Notes: a model not told the origin generated them from the sequence alone. DNA of 64,000 nucleotides from JAALKW01 sp963974485 (GCA_963974485.1 CAXBBS010000002.1:1-64000); one strand, 5' to 3'; positions 31,402-40,947 are shown, counted from the first letter of the stretch. Program-made: numbers and translations.

Positions 31402-33264
31402 ATGAATCAAACACGATTTAATCACTTAGTTTCTGCCGCAAAAAAAGCTTTTGAAGCTTTTTTGATTTATAACGAAACGCAAGACGATCTTAACCCTGAA
31501 CATCAGGCATTTGTTGAAACAGAAGAGTTAACTGATTTTAATTGTGTTCAGCATTATTCTCAAGAAAATTCAGCATTTAGTGATTATCGAAAGCAGTTTA
31601 AGCTGATGTTTTTTTATGCGATTGGTCCAGCATACAGGGAGGCTTTGCATGAAGCTAAAAAGGTTATCGCAATATTAAGGACAGATAAAAATCCACGAAT
31701 CGTATTTGAAGAAACGTTTCTAAAACGAGCTAATCGAGATTTTGGGACGTCTTTTATTTATACAGGTGATGATGCGAAGCGCTTTGATGGGCTTGATCAT
31801 TTCCAATGGGCTTGGTATGACCGTGGTACATATAACAATATTTTTCGTAATATAAGTGATGGATCATGGGTCTTAAGAGTGCCGTTGTCACCCCTAGAGC
31901 TTATGAGTCATCCTGAACGGGCATTTTCAAACTGGATTCAAATTAACCCAAATTATCACGCGTTTAAAGGAAATTATGGTGTAATTATTCCCTTTCTAGG
32001 TGATGAAACACCACAATCTAAGCTTGTTGTTCAAGAGTTGGTAGATATTTATCGGCGAACGAGAATCATTATTGCTGATGCATGGATTAAAGGAAACTTC
32101 AGGTTACATCAGGGTAAAGCTATTTGTGTTGATATTGATTTGGCTTTACGCCGAGGGGATAGTATCAGTGATGATTATATGCGACACGTCATTCTTGGTG
32201 CGCGTTTTGATGCATGGTGTCGTCGAGCGTATGATAATAAAGACGTTATTATGTCTACAGTGTGTGCACTTATTTATTTAGAGCAGCATCTGTCTGCAGA
32301 TGAGATTCAAGATGCTTATATTACGCCAGAAATTTTAGCTAAAATTCATGTGTTTGCAGTGGAAAAGCGACCGATGAGTGTTTTTACTATGGAGGCGCTT
32401 GTTGGTCTTTCGAATATTGCGCATCAAGTTGGCACCCTAGACGTTACTATAAAAAATAAGCCATTATTTGAAATCATCGAGTCAGGAAGTTTAGCGGAAA
32501 TTCAAGTGCTGATTTCGCATAACAAGACACTTCTTAATCAACGAGATCCTGACGGATATACACCGTTACACTTGAGTGCTTTATATGGTGAGCATGAAAT
32601 CATGCATTATTTGATTTCAGAAGGTGCTGATTTGAATATAAGAACACCGAAAGCTATGGGCAATTACGCCTACATTAGTTATCCCGATATGACGGCATTA
32701 GATATTCTTTTTGAGCTTAGGCAGCCTGATTCAATGAGTCTGTTGCTCATGAAGATGGGTGCTGAAATATCACCTGCTGTGAACGGTCGATATCAAGCCA
32801 TTCATGTTGCAGCTAGACACGGTCTCTTAAGTCTAGTTACAAAGCTGGTTGAGTGCGATTTAAACTTAGTTTATATCAAAGATGATTGCAATCAAACGGC
32901 TTTGCTATGGGCTGCATCACGAGGCTATCAATGCATCGTTGCATTTTTAATTGGCAAGGGAGCTGATGTGAATATATGCACGCAATTACCTGATGGAGAA
33001 TCGTATGTAAACAACCATAAATCACCGTTGGATTGGGCCATCCAAGGAGGCTATACGGATACAATATTGATACTTAAGAAGGCGGGTGCTATTTCAAATA
33101 TTTTAGGCCGTGCTGAATTAGACATGTCTCATGTGTCAACGCTATCCGTGTTTAAAATAAACTCATCCGGTCATGGTGAAATTCACGATGATATTACAGA
33201 CGAGCATAGGGTTGATAGTGCTTGTGAGCGAGGTCCAGATAAAGCAAGGCTGGGCTTAAACTAA
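31402..33264 (+). CDS. Ankyrin-repeat protein, candidate effector
   Basis: 620 residues with no signal peptide. The C-terminal region, about residues 383-566, holds five ankyrin units. The clearest are 'DGYTPLHLSALYGEHEIMHY', 'YQAIHVAARHGLLSLVTKLV', 'NQTALLWAASRGYQCIVAFL' and 'KSPLDWAIQGGYTDTILILK', with 'GADLNI' and 'GADVNI' linkers. The N-terminal 350 residues are a separate unrecognised domain with aromatic-rich stretches ('DHFQWAWYDRGTYNNIF'). Ankyrin arrays bind proteins and are abundant in effectors of intracellular bacteria; secretion is not shown. It converges with the rhomboid gene and overlaps it by nine bases. Confidence 0.85.
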   Translation: MNQTRFNHLVSAAKKAFEAFLIYNETQDDLNPEHQAFVETEELTDFNCVQHYSQENSAFSDYRKQFKLMFFYAIGPAYREALHEAKKVIAILRTDKNPRIVFEETFLKRANRDFGTSFIYTGDDAKRFDGLDHFQWAWYDRGTYNNIFRNISDGSWVLRVPLSPLELMSHPERAFSNWIQINPNYHAFKGNYGVIIPFLGDETPQSKLVVQELVDIYRRTRIIIADAWIKGNFRLHQGKAICVDIDLALRRGDSISDDYMRHVILGARFDAWCRRAYDNKDVIMSTVCALIYLEQHLSADEIQDAYITPEILAKIHVFAVEKRPMSVFTMEALVGLSNIAHQVGTLDVTIKNKPLFEIIESGSLAEIQVLISHNKTLLNQRDPDGYTPLHLSALYGEHEIMHYLISEGADLNIRTPKAMGNYAYISYPDMTALDILFELRQPDSMSLLLMKMGAEISPAVNGRYQAIHVAARHGLLSLVTKLVECDLNLVYIKDDCNQTALLWAASRGYQCIVAFLIGKGADVNICTQLPDGESYVNNHKSPLDWAIQGGYTDTILILKKAGAISNILGRAELDMSHVSTLSVFKINSSGHGEIHDDITDEHRVDSACERGPDKARLGLN

Positions 33265-33828
33265 AATAAAGGCTGTCGCTATACCAGCGAGTAATCCAAA
33301 TAAATGACCCTCCCATGAAACGCCGCGTTTACTCGGGAAAATACCAAAGAAAATACCTGCAAAATAATAAAGGCTCACAACGCCGAGTAATATGGCTGTG
33401 GCCGATCCATTTTGATAGATGTCGGCGACAAGAAGCCCCCAATAACCAGTAACAACACCACTTGCACCCACGTGTAAACCAGGTTTTGCAAAAAGCCAAA
33501 TAAGCACACCGCTTATAATAGTAATCAAAAGCGTAGCCATCAAAAAATAATGCAATCCATTGACTAAAATAAACGCGCTAAGCACAATCAAGGGAATGGT
33601 ATTAAAAAATAAATGATTAAAATTAGCATGCAAGAACGGTGCTAAAAGAATGCCAAATAAGCCATAGCTTTTACGGGGAATAATACCCAAAAATAAAAGG
33701 CGTTGACCTAAGGCTTGGTTAATAAAATAGATCCCCCAAAGAATCAGCGTGATCCAGCCTAGAGTTTCTAGATTAAGTTGAATTTGATCGGTAATAAAAA
33801 GTACGCTGGCACTGAGATCATTCATCAT
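33256..33828 (-). CDS. Rhomboid-family intramembrane serine protease
   Basis: Inner-membrane protein of 190 residues with six hydrophobic segments. The catalytic Ser is in 'GASGVVTGYW' (Ser about 123) and the partner His in 'WEGHLFGLLAG' (His about 175). The 'HANFNHLFFNTIPL' segment matches the family's N-terminal H-x-x-x-N-H motif. It is on the short side, with no extra domains. It overlaps the xseA stop by 11 bases, suggesting coupling. Substrates are unknown. Confidence 0.9.
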   Translation of the reverse strand: MMNDLSASVLFITDQIQLNLETLGWITLILWGIYFINQALGQRLLFLGIIPRKSYGLFGILLAPFLHANFNHLFFNTIPLIVLSAFILVNGLHYFLMATLLITIISGVLIWLFAKPGLHVGASGVVTGYWGLLVADIYQNGSATAILLGVVSLYYFAGIFFGIFPSKRGVSWEGHLFGLLAGIATAFILV

Positions 33829-35014
33829 AGTTTAAAACCTCGCAGGTTAAGGCGCCTTCAGCAAGTTGAAGGTTTAATTGTGATCCTATAGGTACATCTT
33901 GGCTACGACGTAGTACATGCTTACCTTGTTTTGCAATAGCGTAACCTCGGTTCAGCGTAGCCAAGGGGCTTAGGGCATGCAATGTAAGGGCGAGTTGCTG
34001 TAAAATTTGTTTTTTTTCATCGAGATGTCTTGGAACTAAGCTGTGTAGTTGTCGGGTGAGGTAATCGAGCGTCTGACTGTGTGATTGGAGTAGATATTTC
34101 GGTGCACGTACGTGCTTTGATGCATAGGCTAGGTGTTGTTGTTGCTGTTCTAAGAACCGAGTCATAGCAATACGCAAGCGTTGATGGAGGCGCGTGCAAT
34201 GTGCATGTAATTGTACTTGATCGGGCGTCACGGCTTCAGCAGCTGCGGTGGGTGTTGCTGCACGATGGTCGGCAATAAAGTCGGCGATAGTGAAATCGGT
34301 TTCATGTCCCACGCCTGAGATAATAGGAAGAACACTTTCAGCAATCGCGTAAGCAAGGGCTTCGTCGTTGAACGACCATAAATCTTCGAGGCTTCCACCA
34401 CCACGTACGAGTAGAAGTACATCGCAACTGGCATCAAGGTTCGCGCGTTTAATGGCGTGAACTAACTGGGGGGCAGCTTGCTTACCTTGAACATCACAGG
34501 GGTATATGCGTACGTCCGCTAGAGGAAAGCGTCGCTCGAGCGTAATCAAAACATCACGTATGGCAGCACCTGTGGGGGATGTGATGACGCCAATACGGTT
34601 GGGGTAGGCTGGCCATGTTTTTTTGCGAACGGGGTCGAATAGACCTAAGGCGGTTAATTTAGTTTTCAGCTCTTCATATTTTCGGTATAAATCACCTTCG
34701 CCTGCAGCTTCGACCGACTCGACAATCAGTTGGTAATCACCACGCGCCTCATACACACTAAGTGTACCGCGTAAAATAAGTTGTTGGCCGTGTAGTAAAA
34801 CTTGCTTTGAGATGGCGGTGTGGCGATTTTTAAAAAAAACACAGCGTAATTGGGCGCCTGCATCTTTCAGCGAAAAATAGCAATGTCCGGACGCGGGTTT
34901 ACTTAAATTAGACACTTCACCCTGGACAAAAACCAGGCCAATGTCTTCTTCAAGCGTGCGACGCACGTGACGGTTTAGTTGGCTCACCGTGAGCGTTTTT
35001 GAGTAATTAGTCAT
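33818..35014 (-). CDS. xseA: Exodeoxyribonuclease VII large subunit
   Basis: Nuclease subunit that, with XseB, degrades single-stranded DNA. The N-terminal OB-fold (residues about 5-100) includes 'FVQGEVSNLSKPASGHCYFS' and 'LRCVFFKNRH'. The catalytic domain has 'RIGVITSPTGAAIRDVL', 'LLLVRGGGSLEDLWSFNDE', 'GVGHETDFTIADFIADHRA' and 'PTAAAEAVTPD', all hallmark motifs. The C-terminus 'LNRGYAIAKQGKHVLR' is typical. The 398-residue length is slightly short of E. coli (456). xseB is not nearby. mip is divergent. Confidence 0.96.
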   Translation of the reverse strand: MTNYSKTLTVSQLNRHVRRTLEEDIGLVFVQGEVSNLSKPASGHCYFSLKDAGAQLRCVFFKNRHTAISKQVLLHGQQLILRGTLSVYEARGDYQLIVESVEAAGEGDLYRKYEELKTKLTALGLFDPVRKKTWPAYPNRIGVITSPTGAAIRDVLITLERRFPLADVRIYPCDVQGKQAAPQLVHAIKRANLDASCDVLLLVRGGGSLEDLWSFNDEALAYAIAESVLPIISGVGHETDFTIADFIADHRAATPTAAAEAVTPDQVQLHAHCTRLHQRLRIAMTRFLEQQQQHLAYASKHVRAPKYLLQSHSQTLDYLTRQLHSLVPRHLDEKKQILQQLALTLHALSPLATLNRGYAIAKQGKHVLRRSQDVPIGSQLNLQLAEGALTCEVLNYDE

Positions 35015-35130
35015 AAGGTGTATTATAGTAATGGAATGGGCTGGTAATTCAAACTTAAATTAGGCAAAATAAATCTCGATAGCGTCGTGGGCGTGACCAC
35101 GTAAATTAAAAAATAAAGAGGATGTTATTT

Positions 35131-35838
35131 ATGAATAAAAAATGGATCGCGGGCGCACTCGGCGTAGTGGTGTCTGTGCCTTTATTTGCTGCTTCAAATG
35201 CAATGGAGTTAAAAACTACCGAAGATAAAGTTTCGTACAGTATCGGTTCTGATTTAGGCGCTAATTTAAAAAAACAAGGGATTGCAATTAATCCAAATGT
35301 TTTTGCAAAAGGTGTTGCTGATGGCATGAGTGGCGGTAAATTACTGATGACAGAGGCCGAAATGAAAAAAGTATTAGGCGATTTCGAGAAAGAACTGATG
35401 GATAAACGCAGCAATGAATTAAATAAGCAAGCCGAAGAAAATAAGAAAAAAGGCGAAGCTTTTTTAAAAACAAATGCAACAAAAGAAGGTGTAGTCGCCT
35501 TACCAAGTGGCTTGCAATATAAAATTATTAAAGCAGGTACAGGCGTTAAACCAACGACAGCAGATACAGTAACGGTTGAGTACACAGGACGTTTATTAAA
35601 CGGTGAAGTGTTTGATAGCACCGAAAAAGCAGGTAAACCTGTAAGCTTCAAATTAACACAAGTGATTCCAGGTTGGACCGAAGCGCTTCAATTGATGCCT
35701 AAAGGCTCTACATGGGAAGTTTATATTCCAGCTAACTTAGCTTACGGCTCACGTAATGTTGGTGGCGCGATTGGCCCTAACGAAACCTTGGTTTTTAATG
35801 TTCATTTGGTTGACGTAAAGCCCGAAGCTAAAAAATAA
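35131..35838 (+). CDS. mip: Mip-type FKBP peptidyl-prolyl cis-trans isomerase
   Basis: Exported proline isomerase; homologues are surface or periplasmic, and Legionella Mip is a virulence factor. A signal peptide covers about residues 1-21 ('KKWIAGALGVVVSVPLFAAS'). The N-terminal dimerisation domain contains 'DKVSYSIGSDLGANLKKQGI', then a long Lys/Glu-rich connecting helix. The FKBP domain follows: 'VTVEYTGRLLNGEVFDST', 'VIPGWTEALQLMPKGSTWEV' and 'LAYGSRNVGGAIGPNETLVF'. The ATG at 35131 has AGAGG nine bases upstream, which abuts the alternative ATG at 35122. The ampG gene starts 18 bases after the stop. Confidence 0.94.
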   Translation: MNKKWIAGALGVVVSVPLFAASNAMELKTTEDKVSYSIGSDLGANLKKQGIAINPNVFAKGVADGMSGGKLLMTEAEMKKVLGDFEKELMDKRSNELNKQAEENKKKGEAFLKTNATKEGVVALPSGLQYKIIKAGTGVKPTTADTVTVEYTGRLLNGEVFDSTEKAGKPVSFKLTQVIPGWTEALQLMPKGSTWEVYIPANLAYGSRNVGGAIGPNETLVFNVHLVDVKPEAKK

Positions 35839-35856
35839 GATGGGTTTATTCTGAAG

Positions 35857-37104
35857 ATGAATAAACGTCTCTTCGTTGTATTCTTGCTTGGATTTTCTTC
35901 GGGATTGCCTCTGGCTCTTCTCGGAGGAACCTTGCAAGCTTGGTTTGCCTCTGCCGGTGCGTCGGTTATGACTACCGGCATGTTGAGTTTAATTGGTTTA
36001 CCTTATATTTATCGATTTATCTGGAGTCCAATTCTTGATCGCTTCACGCTCTTTTCACTGGGAAAGCGACGCAGTTGGATTCTTGTCATGCAAGTGCTTC
36101 TTTTACTTGGATTTAATGCCCTAGCTTGGTTATCACCTTTAACTTCACCTGGATTAATGGCGATTGTTGGCCTGCTTTTAGCGTTTTGTTCGGCAACGCA
36201 AGATATTGGTATTGATGCACACCGAACGGAATATTTACGACCCGAAGAGCATGGTTTGGGCGCGTCGTTTGCTGTGTGTGGATATCAAGCGGCTTTATTG
36301 CTCTCCGGTGGGTTAGGTTTGATTATGGCGCATCATCTTGGATGGGCTGCAACCTACCGTATTATGGGTTTCTTTATGCTGTTGGGTATGCTTACTATTT
36401 TATGGAGTCCCGAGCCGTCAAGTGGTCAATTAGAGCAAACCACAGGGTTTTGGGAGTCGTTTGTTGCGCCGACCAAGGCGCTGTTGATTAGACCCGGTCT
36501 TGTTCCCATTTTAGGTTTTATTCTTTTTTTTAAATTAGCGGAAGCGTTTACCACGACAAACAGCGGGATCGTCATGCCCTTTTTGATTCAGGGTATGGGC
36601 TTTTCATTGGATGTGATTGGTTACGTGAATAAAGTCATGGGTATGGTTGCTGTTATTTCTGGTGGTCTTGCTGCAGGGCTACTGCTTACCCGCTATTCAC
36701 TGTATAAAGCGCTTTGGATCTTTGGATTTTTTCAGGCGATGAGTCATTTATTGTTTGTTGCGTTAGCAATGACAGGTCAAAATATCATGCTTTTTTCCGT
36801 GGCTGTGGTTTGTAATAACCTAGCAGCCGGTATGGGGACTACTGCATTGGTTGCTTTTTTTATGCGTTGGGTCGATCGTCGATTTACTGCGACACAATTT
36901 TCACTGCTGGTGGGTGCTGCGTCGTTACCTCGTATTTTATCTGGTCCAATTGGCGCTGGCCTAGAGCAAAATTTAGGATGGGTAGGGCTCTATGAAGTCA
37001 CGTTTTTATTAACGTTTGGTTTTATCCCGTTTTTGATACTTATGCGTCGATACGATGTTTTCTCGGAAATGGATAAAAAGAGTTTAGATAATACTGAATC
37101 TTAG
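35857..37104 (+). CDS. ampG: AmpG-like muropeptide MFS transporter
   Basis: Inner-membrane permease that imports anhydro-muropeptides for cell-wall recycling. Twelve or so hydrophobic segments over 415 residues. The opening 'FLLGFSSGLPLALLGGTLQAWF' and 'GLPYIYRFIWSPILDRF' are the AmpG signature, as is 'SATQDIGIDAHRTEYLRPEE'. It follows mip closely (18 bases), so the two may be co-transcribed. Length is shorter than E. coli AmpG (491) but usual for other AmpG-like proteins. Confidence 0.88.
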   Translation: MNKRLFVVFLLGFSSGLPLALLGGTLQAWFASAGASVMTTGMLSLIGLPYIYRFIWSPILDRFTLFSLGKRRSWILVMQVLLLLGFNALAWLSPLTSPGLMAIVGLLLAFCSATQDIGIDAHRTEYLRPEEHGLGASFAVCGYQAALLLSGGLGLIMAHHLGWAATYRIMGFFMLLGMLTILWSPEPSSGQLEQTTGFWESFVAPTKALLIRPGLVPILGFILFFKLAEAFTTTNSGIVMPFLIQGMGFSLDVIGYVNKVMGMVAVISGGLAAGLLLTRYSLYKALWIFGFFQAMSHLLFVALAMTGQNIMLFSVAVVCNNLAAGMGTTALVAFFMRWVDRRFTATQFSLLVGAASLPRILSGPIGAGLEQNLGWVGLYEVTFLLTFGFIPFLILMRRYDVFSEMDKKSLDNTES

Positions 37105-37131
37105 GTTTCTAACGGAATATTAGGAAACGAT

Positions 37132-37947
37132 ATGAATCTCTTATCTAAATTAGTAGTATCTGGATTACTTTGCGGATTAATAGGTGCGCATATAGGACTA
37201 TCGCGAAAGTGTACACAACCTGATCCAAAGCTTGCAAAACATATAGCTGAGCTACGTGCAAAGCATGCTGATATATTAAATAGCCTGGGTTTGCCTGCGT
37301 TCGGAGACGGCATCAAGGTTGTTCCGCGATCTCAACTTGGATTACCGGATGACATCTTGGAAATCGGTGCTGAAGAAGCTCGACAGCAAGCCGAATTGGG
37401 TTACGTTAAGAAAGAAACGACAAGCCCCGGTGAACTTTTAGATATGAAAGTGATGGCCCCAATCGATATACGACAGTATGCAGCGAACAATAATGAGAAG
37501 GGCACACATCTAAGGCAAAGTACTCGTCAGTTAAAGCTTGCTTTTAAGTTTAGAGGCGTTGAAGGTGATGACTTTTTATTACATGAAAATAACAATATAA
37601 AAGTTTTAGGTGCAGCTCCTCAGGGCGCATTTCATGATGAGTTAGACGGATGGTCAGGTGCGGCACAGTTCTTTTCTATGAAAAACCTAGGTGTGTGCTC
37701 TTATGCTGTTATGAACGTTAAGGCTTCAGGAACGTCAGCCATGCTTGCAATGGAAGATGTCACGTACGATATTAACAGTAAAGCTACACTTATACATACT
37801 GAAGGCAGTAAAAACTCAGGGTTTCTTTATAAGGTTGAATGGTTTGATGATGGAAACTTTCATGAGTTAGAATGTGCAAATGATCAATATTCTAAACAAA
37901 TAAAACATGAGGTTATTGAATTAGCTCGAATGATCGATAAATCTTAA
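37132..37947 (+). CDS. Exported or membrane-anchored orphan protein, 271 aa
   Basis: Not recognised. The N-terminus 'LLSKLVVSGLLCGLIGAHIG' is a hydrophobic signal or anchor; a Cys at residue 14 is not followed by a convincing lipobox. The rest is soluble, with a helical charged part (residues 30-110) and a beta-rich part containing 'AAQFFSMKNLGVCSYAVMNV' and 'SGFLYKVEWFDDGNFHELEC'. It lies 27 bases after ampG with AGGAAACG before the ATG, so it may be the last gene of the mip-ampG unit. No function is proposed. Confidence 0.65.
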   Translation: MNLLSKLVVSGLLCGLIGAHIGLSRKCTQPDPKLAKHIAELRAKHADILNSLGLPAFGDGIKVVPRSQLGLPDDILEIGAEEARQQAELGYVKKETTSPGELLDMKVMAPIDIRQYAANNNEKGTHLRQSTRQLKLAFKFRGVEGDDFLLHENNNIKVLGAAPQGAFHDELDGWSGAAQFFSMKNLGVCSYAVMNVKASGTSAMLAMEDVTYDINSKATLIHTEGSKNSGFLYKVEWFDDGNFHELECANDQYSKQIKHEVIELARMIDKS

Positions 37948-38025
37948 AATCAAAGTCATTTAGGTTTTATATGCTATCAGCATGCAAGCTCTTTAAGTTA
38001 TAAGCAATAAAATTGCTGAGGCTTA

Positions 38026-38053
38026 TTGTTTATTGTCTTGGCTTAGGTATAAT
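38026..38053 (+). promoter_or_regulatory. Promoter of tRNA-Leu
   Basis: TTGTTT (38026-38031) and TATAAT (38048-38053) are separated by 16 bases; the tRNA starts 12 bases further on. A GC-containing stretch after the -10 box (GCGCTC) fits a stable-RNA promoter discriminator. Confidence 0.65.
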
Positions 38054-38064
38054 AGCGCTCTTAG

Positions 38065-38151
38065 GCCGTGGTGGCGGAATTGGTAGACGCGCCGGATTCA
38101 AAATCCGGTGATGGTGACATCGTGTGGGTTCGATTCCCACCCTCGGTACCA
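38065..38151 (+). tRNA. tRNA-Leu (anticodon CAA)
   Basis: An 87-base class II tRNA with a long variable arm. The anticodon stem is CCGGA/TCCGG with loop TTCAAAA, giving anticodon CAA for UUG codons. The T-arm reads GTGGG-TTCGATT-CCCAC, and the acceptor is GCCGTGG/CCTCGGT with one mismatch. The 3' CCA is encoded. The D-loop contains GGTAGACGC, typical of tRNA-Leu. It is transcribed from its own promoter. Confidence 0.96.
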
Positions 38152-38281
38152 TTAAGTTACTTTAAACAGTTCTTAATGGTACAAAACGGCCCGTAACCTC
38201 ATGATTTAAATATAAAACAATACCCCTTCACATATTACACGACGACCACTTAACGCTATATAATAGCTAACCCGACAGACG

Positions 38282-39208
38282 CTATGTTTTTGGTGACCAT
38301 TGTTGCGTGAAAAAATCTAATAATTTTCTTGTTCTTTGCGGTAAAGTTCGGTGAGGAAATACAGCAAATAAATTGTATTCACCTAAATTTATCGCAGGTA
38401 GGATTTGGACAAGAGTTTTGGCCTGAATTTCATTTTGAACGTTAATTGCTGCAACTCTTACGATCCCATGACCCTCACAAGCCATTTTAATCGTCGTATC
38501 AATATCATTGCACGAAAATTGTTTTCCAAGTTTTAATTTTATAATTTTATTATTATCCTGTATTTCCCATAAGATACTGGACGTAGGCGTCTCTGTCTCA
38601 GTGGGATTAAACTCAATACCCAGTAGGCCTTGGATGTCTTGTGAGGCATGAGCGACAGGATGTCGGCGAATAAAATCTTGGCTGGCACATAAAATAATGG
38701 GCGAGTTTAATAATTTTTTCGCGATTAAATTATTTTCAATAAGAGATCCATGATTAATGTAGCCTGCACCACGAATGACTAAATCAAATTTCTCATCAAT
38801 CATGTCAATAGGCTTGTTAGATAGGATGAGTTCAATATTAATTTCTGGATATATTTTCATAAATTCACATAATGCAGAAGTAACATACTGCCTCCCAAAA
38901 TTCATGGGTGCGCCAATTTTTAAAAATCCCTTAGGTTTTGATGATAATGTTTCGATTGCAAGTAGGGTGGTTTGCTTATCTAGTATCATCTTTTTTGCAT
39001 GCTGATATAAAACAACGCCCTCAGCCGTTAATTCAAATCTTCGCGTTGATCGCGTTAATAAAGTTACGTTCAATTGTTTCTCTAGAGCTCGGATACGACG
39101 ACTCACGAGTGCTGGAGATATACCTATATATTCTGCTGCATGACTAAATCCTTTACGATCTACTACTGTTGCAAAAATTTCGGTGTCTTCATGGAAATGA
39201 TGTGACAT
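38282..39208 (-). CDS. LysR-family transcriptional regulator
   Basis: 308 residues with a winged helix-turn-helix at residues about 5-65 ('GFSHAAEYIGISPALVSRRI', 'LEKQLNVTLLTRSTRRFELT'). A LysR substrate-binding domain covers about 90-300. The domain structure matches the CrgA/DsdC-like group that often regulates a short-chain dehydrogenase. It points away from the orphan membrane gene and the SDR, and shares a 113-base control region with them. Effector ligand unknown. Confidence 0.92.
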   Translation of the reverse strand: MSHHFHEDTEIFATVVDRKGFSHAAEYIGISPALVSRRIRALEKQLNVTLLTRSTRRFELTAEGVVLYQHAKKMILDKQTTLLAIETLSSKPKGFLKIGAPMNFGRQYVTSALCEFMKIYPEINIELILSNKPIDMIDEKFDLVIRGAGYINHGSLIENNLIAKKLLNSPIILCASQDFIRRHPVAHASQDIQGLLGIEFNPTETETPTSSILWEIQDNNKIIKLKLGKQFSCNDIDTTIKMACEGHGIVRVAAINVQNEIQAKTLVQILPAINLGEYNLFAVFPHRTLPQRTRKLLDFFTQQWSPKT

Positions 39209-39321
39209 CAGTTATTACCTCTAAAATGTAAAAAGTATTGTTATATCATGTCTATTGTTTATACATAAAGCATAGTTCAGTATGTACGTTATGTAAAATA
39301 ATGAACTAGTTGGGTGTATAT

Positions 39322-40947
39322 ATGATTGATAATATTTCTCTTGCAAATGAATGCGGTACCGCCGTCATGCCTACAATACATCAAAGGTATGATGTATCTT
39401 GTGGTGTTTTTCCTAATAACTCAGATTCTTATTTTAGAAAAAACTATGCAAAAAAAATCTATCCTGATTTATCCGAGATGGAATACGAGGCAGCATATTT
39501 TTATCAAGTATTTTGGGATTCTAGGCATGATCCCGAGCAATTAAACGCGTCTGGCCTCATCGAAATGCTCGTCTTTTTAAATCAGCTTTTGCTTATGCAT
39601 TATGAGTCGTATCAGAAATTACAGAAAGTAACGCACTACAAAGAAAAGCTGGCCGTGCTTAAAGCGTTTTTATCGGATAATAAACTTGAAGAACCAGAAA
39701 CAAGTCATTTGGAATCTCTTTATGCCTGGATAGCTCATGAGGCTGGGGAAAAATATGAGCTCTTAATAGATTTAATGTGCCAGCCAAGTCTTCTTCGCGA
39801 TCAATTGGGTTGGGCTAATTTAACGCGTATTTTGTGGGTTTTTTATCACTTTAGTTTGAATGAGATGATGCTTATCGTAAAAAATGCTCCTTTTCTTGAT
39901 ACGCTAGGTCAAATATTAGGTCGGCCCATTGATTTAGACGCTATTTCAAAAGTTCTTAATATGCCCAATGGTATTCTTAATGTATTAAGCGTGGTTATTT
40001 TGGTTACGCGATTCGTTATCGATGTCTTCATGCTGGCTAAGCACACGTATTATGATGAGGGCTTAGACGTTGATTTTAATACAACATCTTGGCAGCGATT
40101 GCGCATGGAGCTCGATAAACGTGGGTGTAGTATAACCAGTAACATGGTTTGGGCTGTTGTAAATGCTGTAACTAATTATTCTAAAGTATTTGGTATTCCT
40201 AGCGAACTGGGTATGCCTATTGTTGCTGGTGCGCTTGTGATTGACTTTGGATTATCGTTAGTACGTTGGTATCAAGAGTACCTCTTGACCAATAAATCTA
40301 TGCATGCACTGGATACGAAAATTAATGAATTAAAAGAAAAGAAAGGGGCTTTAACACCAAAAGATTTACTTTATTTAAAAGCCTTAACTAAAATGCTGGA
40401 TGCACATATTCAAACGTGGTCTATTAATAAGGGTACGTATCAATTAAACAGTACAGCTGCGTTAATATTGATGACGTCGTTTATGACATCACTTATTGTG
40501 GTAAATCCACTTTTGATTTTAACGTGCTATTTGGTCTGTTGTTTCAGTCTTTCACTTTATTCAAGCGCTGCGTCGGATGGTGAATACGCTAAATATTTAG
40601 CAGCAAGCCACCGGCTAGCTTATGCGGGTACTCAACGTCTATCAGCAACGGAATTTTCTCAATTAGAAGAAGAAAAATCAAAGGCATGGGCGACGTTGGT
40701 CTCTGTCTTATTTGAGCGGGCTTTCGTGCCTTTGGGTTTGCTCATATTAACAGCTATTAATCCAGCGCTTGGCTTAACAACTATGATGGGATATTTGGGA
40801 TATAAACTATACGTGGGTTACGATAACGCGGTCGCAGAAAATAAAAAAACGCCTGTTATTTTGAATCAATTTAGCATATTCAAAGATAAGTTTGATTCAA
40901 GTGAATCTGATATGTTTGAAAGTAACTATACTTGTACTGCATTTTAA
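39322..40947 (+). CDS. Orphan multi-pass membrane protein, 541 aa
   Basis: Not recognised. The N-terminal 190 residues are soluble and helical. Hydrophobic segments follow at about 210-235 ('VLSVVILVTRFVIDVFML'), 295-315 ('MPIVAGALVIDFGLSLV'), 380-425 ('TSLIVVNPLLILTCYLVCC') and 465-500 ('FVPLGLLILTAINPALGLTT'). Charged helical connectors separate them. There is no signal peptide, and the C-terminus is Ser- and acid-rich ('FDSSESDMFES'). The ATG at 39322 is chosen over a TTG at 39310. It lies between a LysR gene and a dehydrogenase that usually neighbour each other, so it may be an insertion into that pair. Confidence 0.68.
   Translation: MIDNISLANECGTAVMPTIHQRYDVSCGVFPNNSDSYFRKNYAKKIYPDLSEMEYEAAYFYQVFWDSRHDPEQLNASGLIEMLVFLNQLLLMHYESYQKLQKVTHYKEKLAVLKAFLSDNKLEEPETSHLESLYAWIAHEAGEKYELLIDLMCQPSLLRDQLGWANLTRILWVFYHFSLNEMMLIVKNAPFLDTLGQILGRPIDLDAISKVLNMPNGILNVLSVVILVTRFVIDVFMLAKHTYYDEGLDVDFNTTSWQRLRMELDKRGCSITSNMVWAVVNAVTNYSKVFGIPSELGMPIVAGALVIDFGLSLVRWYQEYLLTNKSMHALDTKINELKEKKGALTPKDLLYLKALTKMLDAHIQTWSINKGTYQLNSTAALILMTSFMTSLIVVNPLLILTCYLVCCFSLSLYSSAASDGEYAKYLAASHRLAYAGTQRLSATEFSQLEEEKSKAWATLVSVLFERAFVPLGLLILTAINPALGLTTMMGYLGYKLYVGYDNAVAENKKTPVILNQFSIFKDKFDSSESDMFESNYTCTAF

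Noticed and set aside
38003..38017. AGCAAT-AAA-ATTGCT hairpin before the tRNA-Leu promoter as a terminator
   Set aside because: Six AT-rich pairs without a following T-run; too weak to call.
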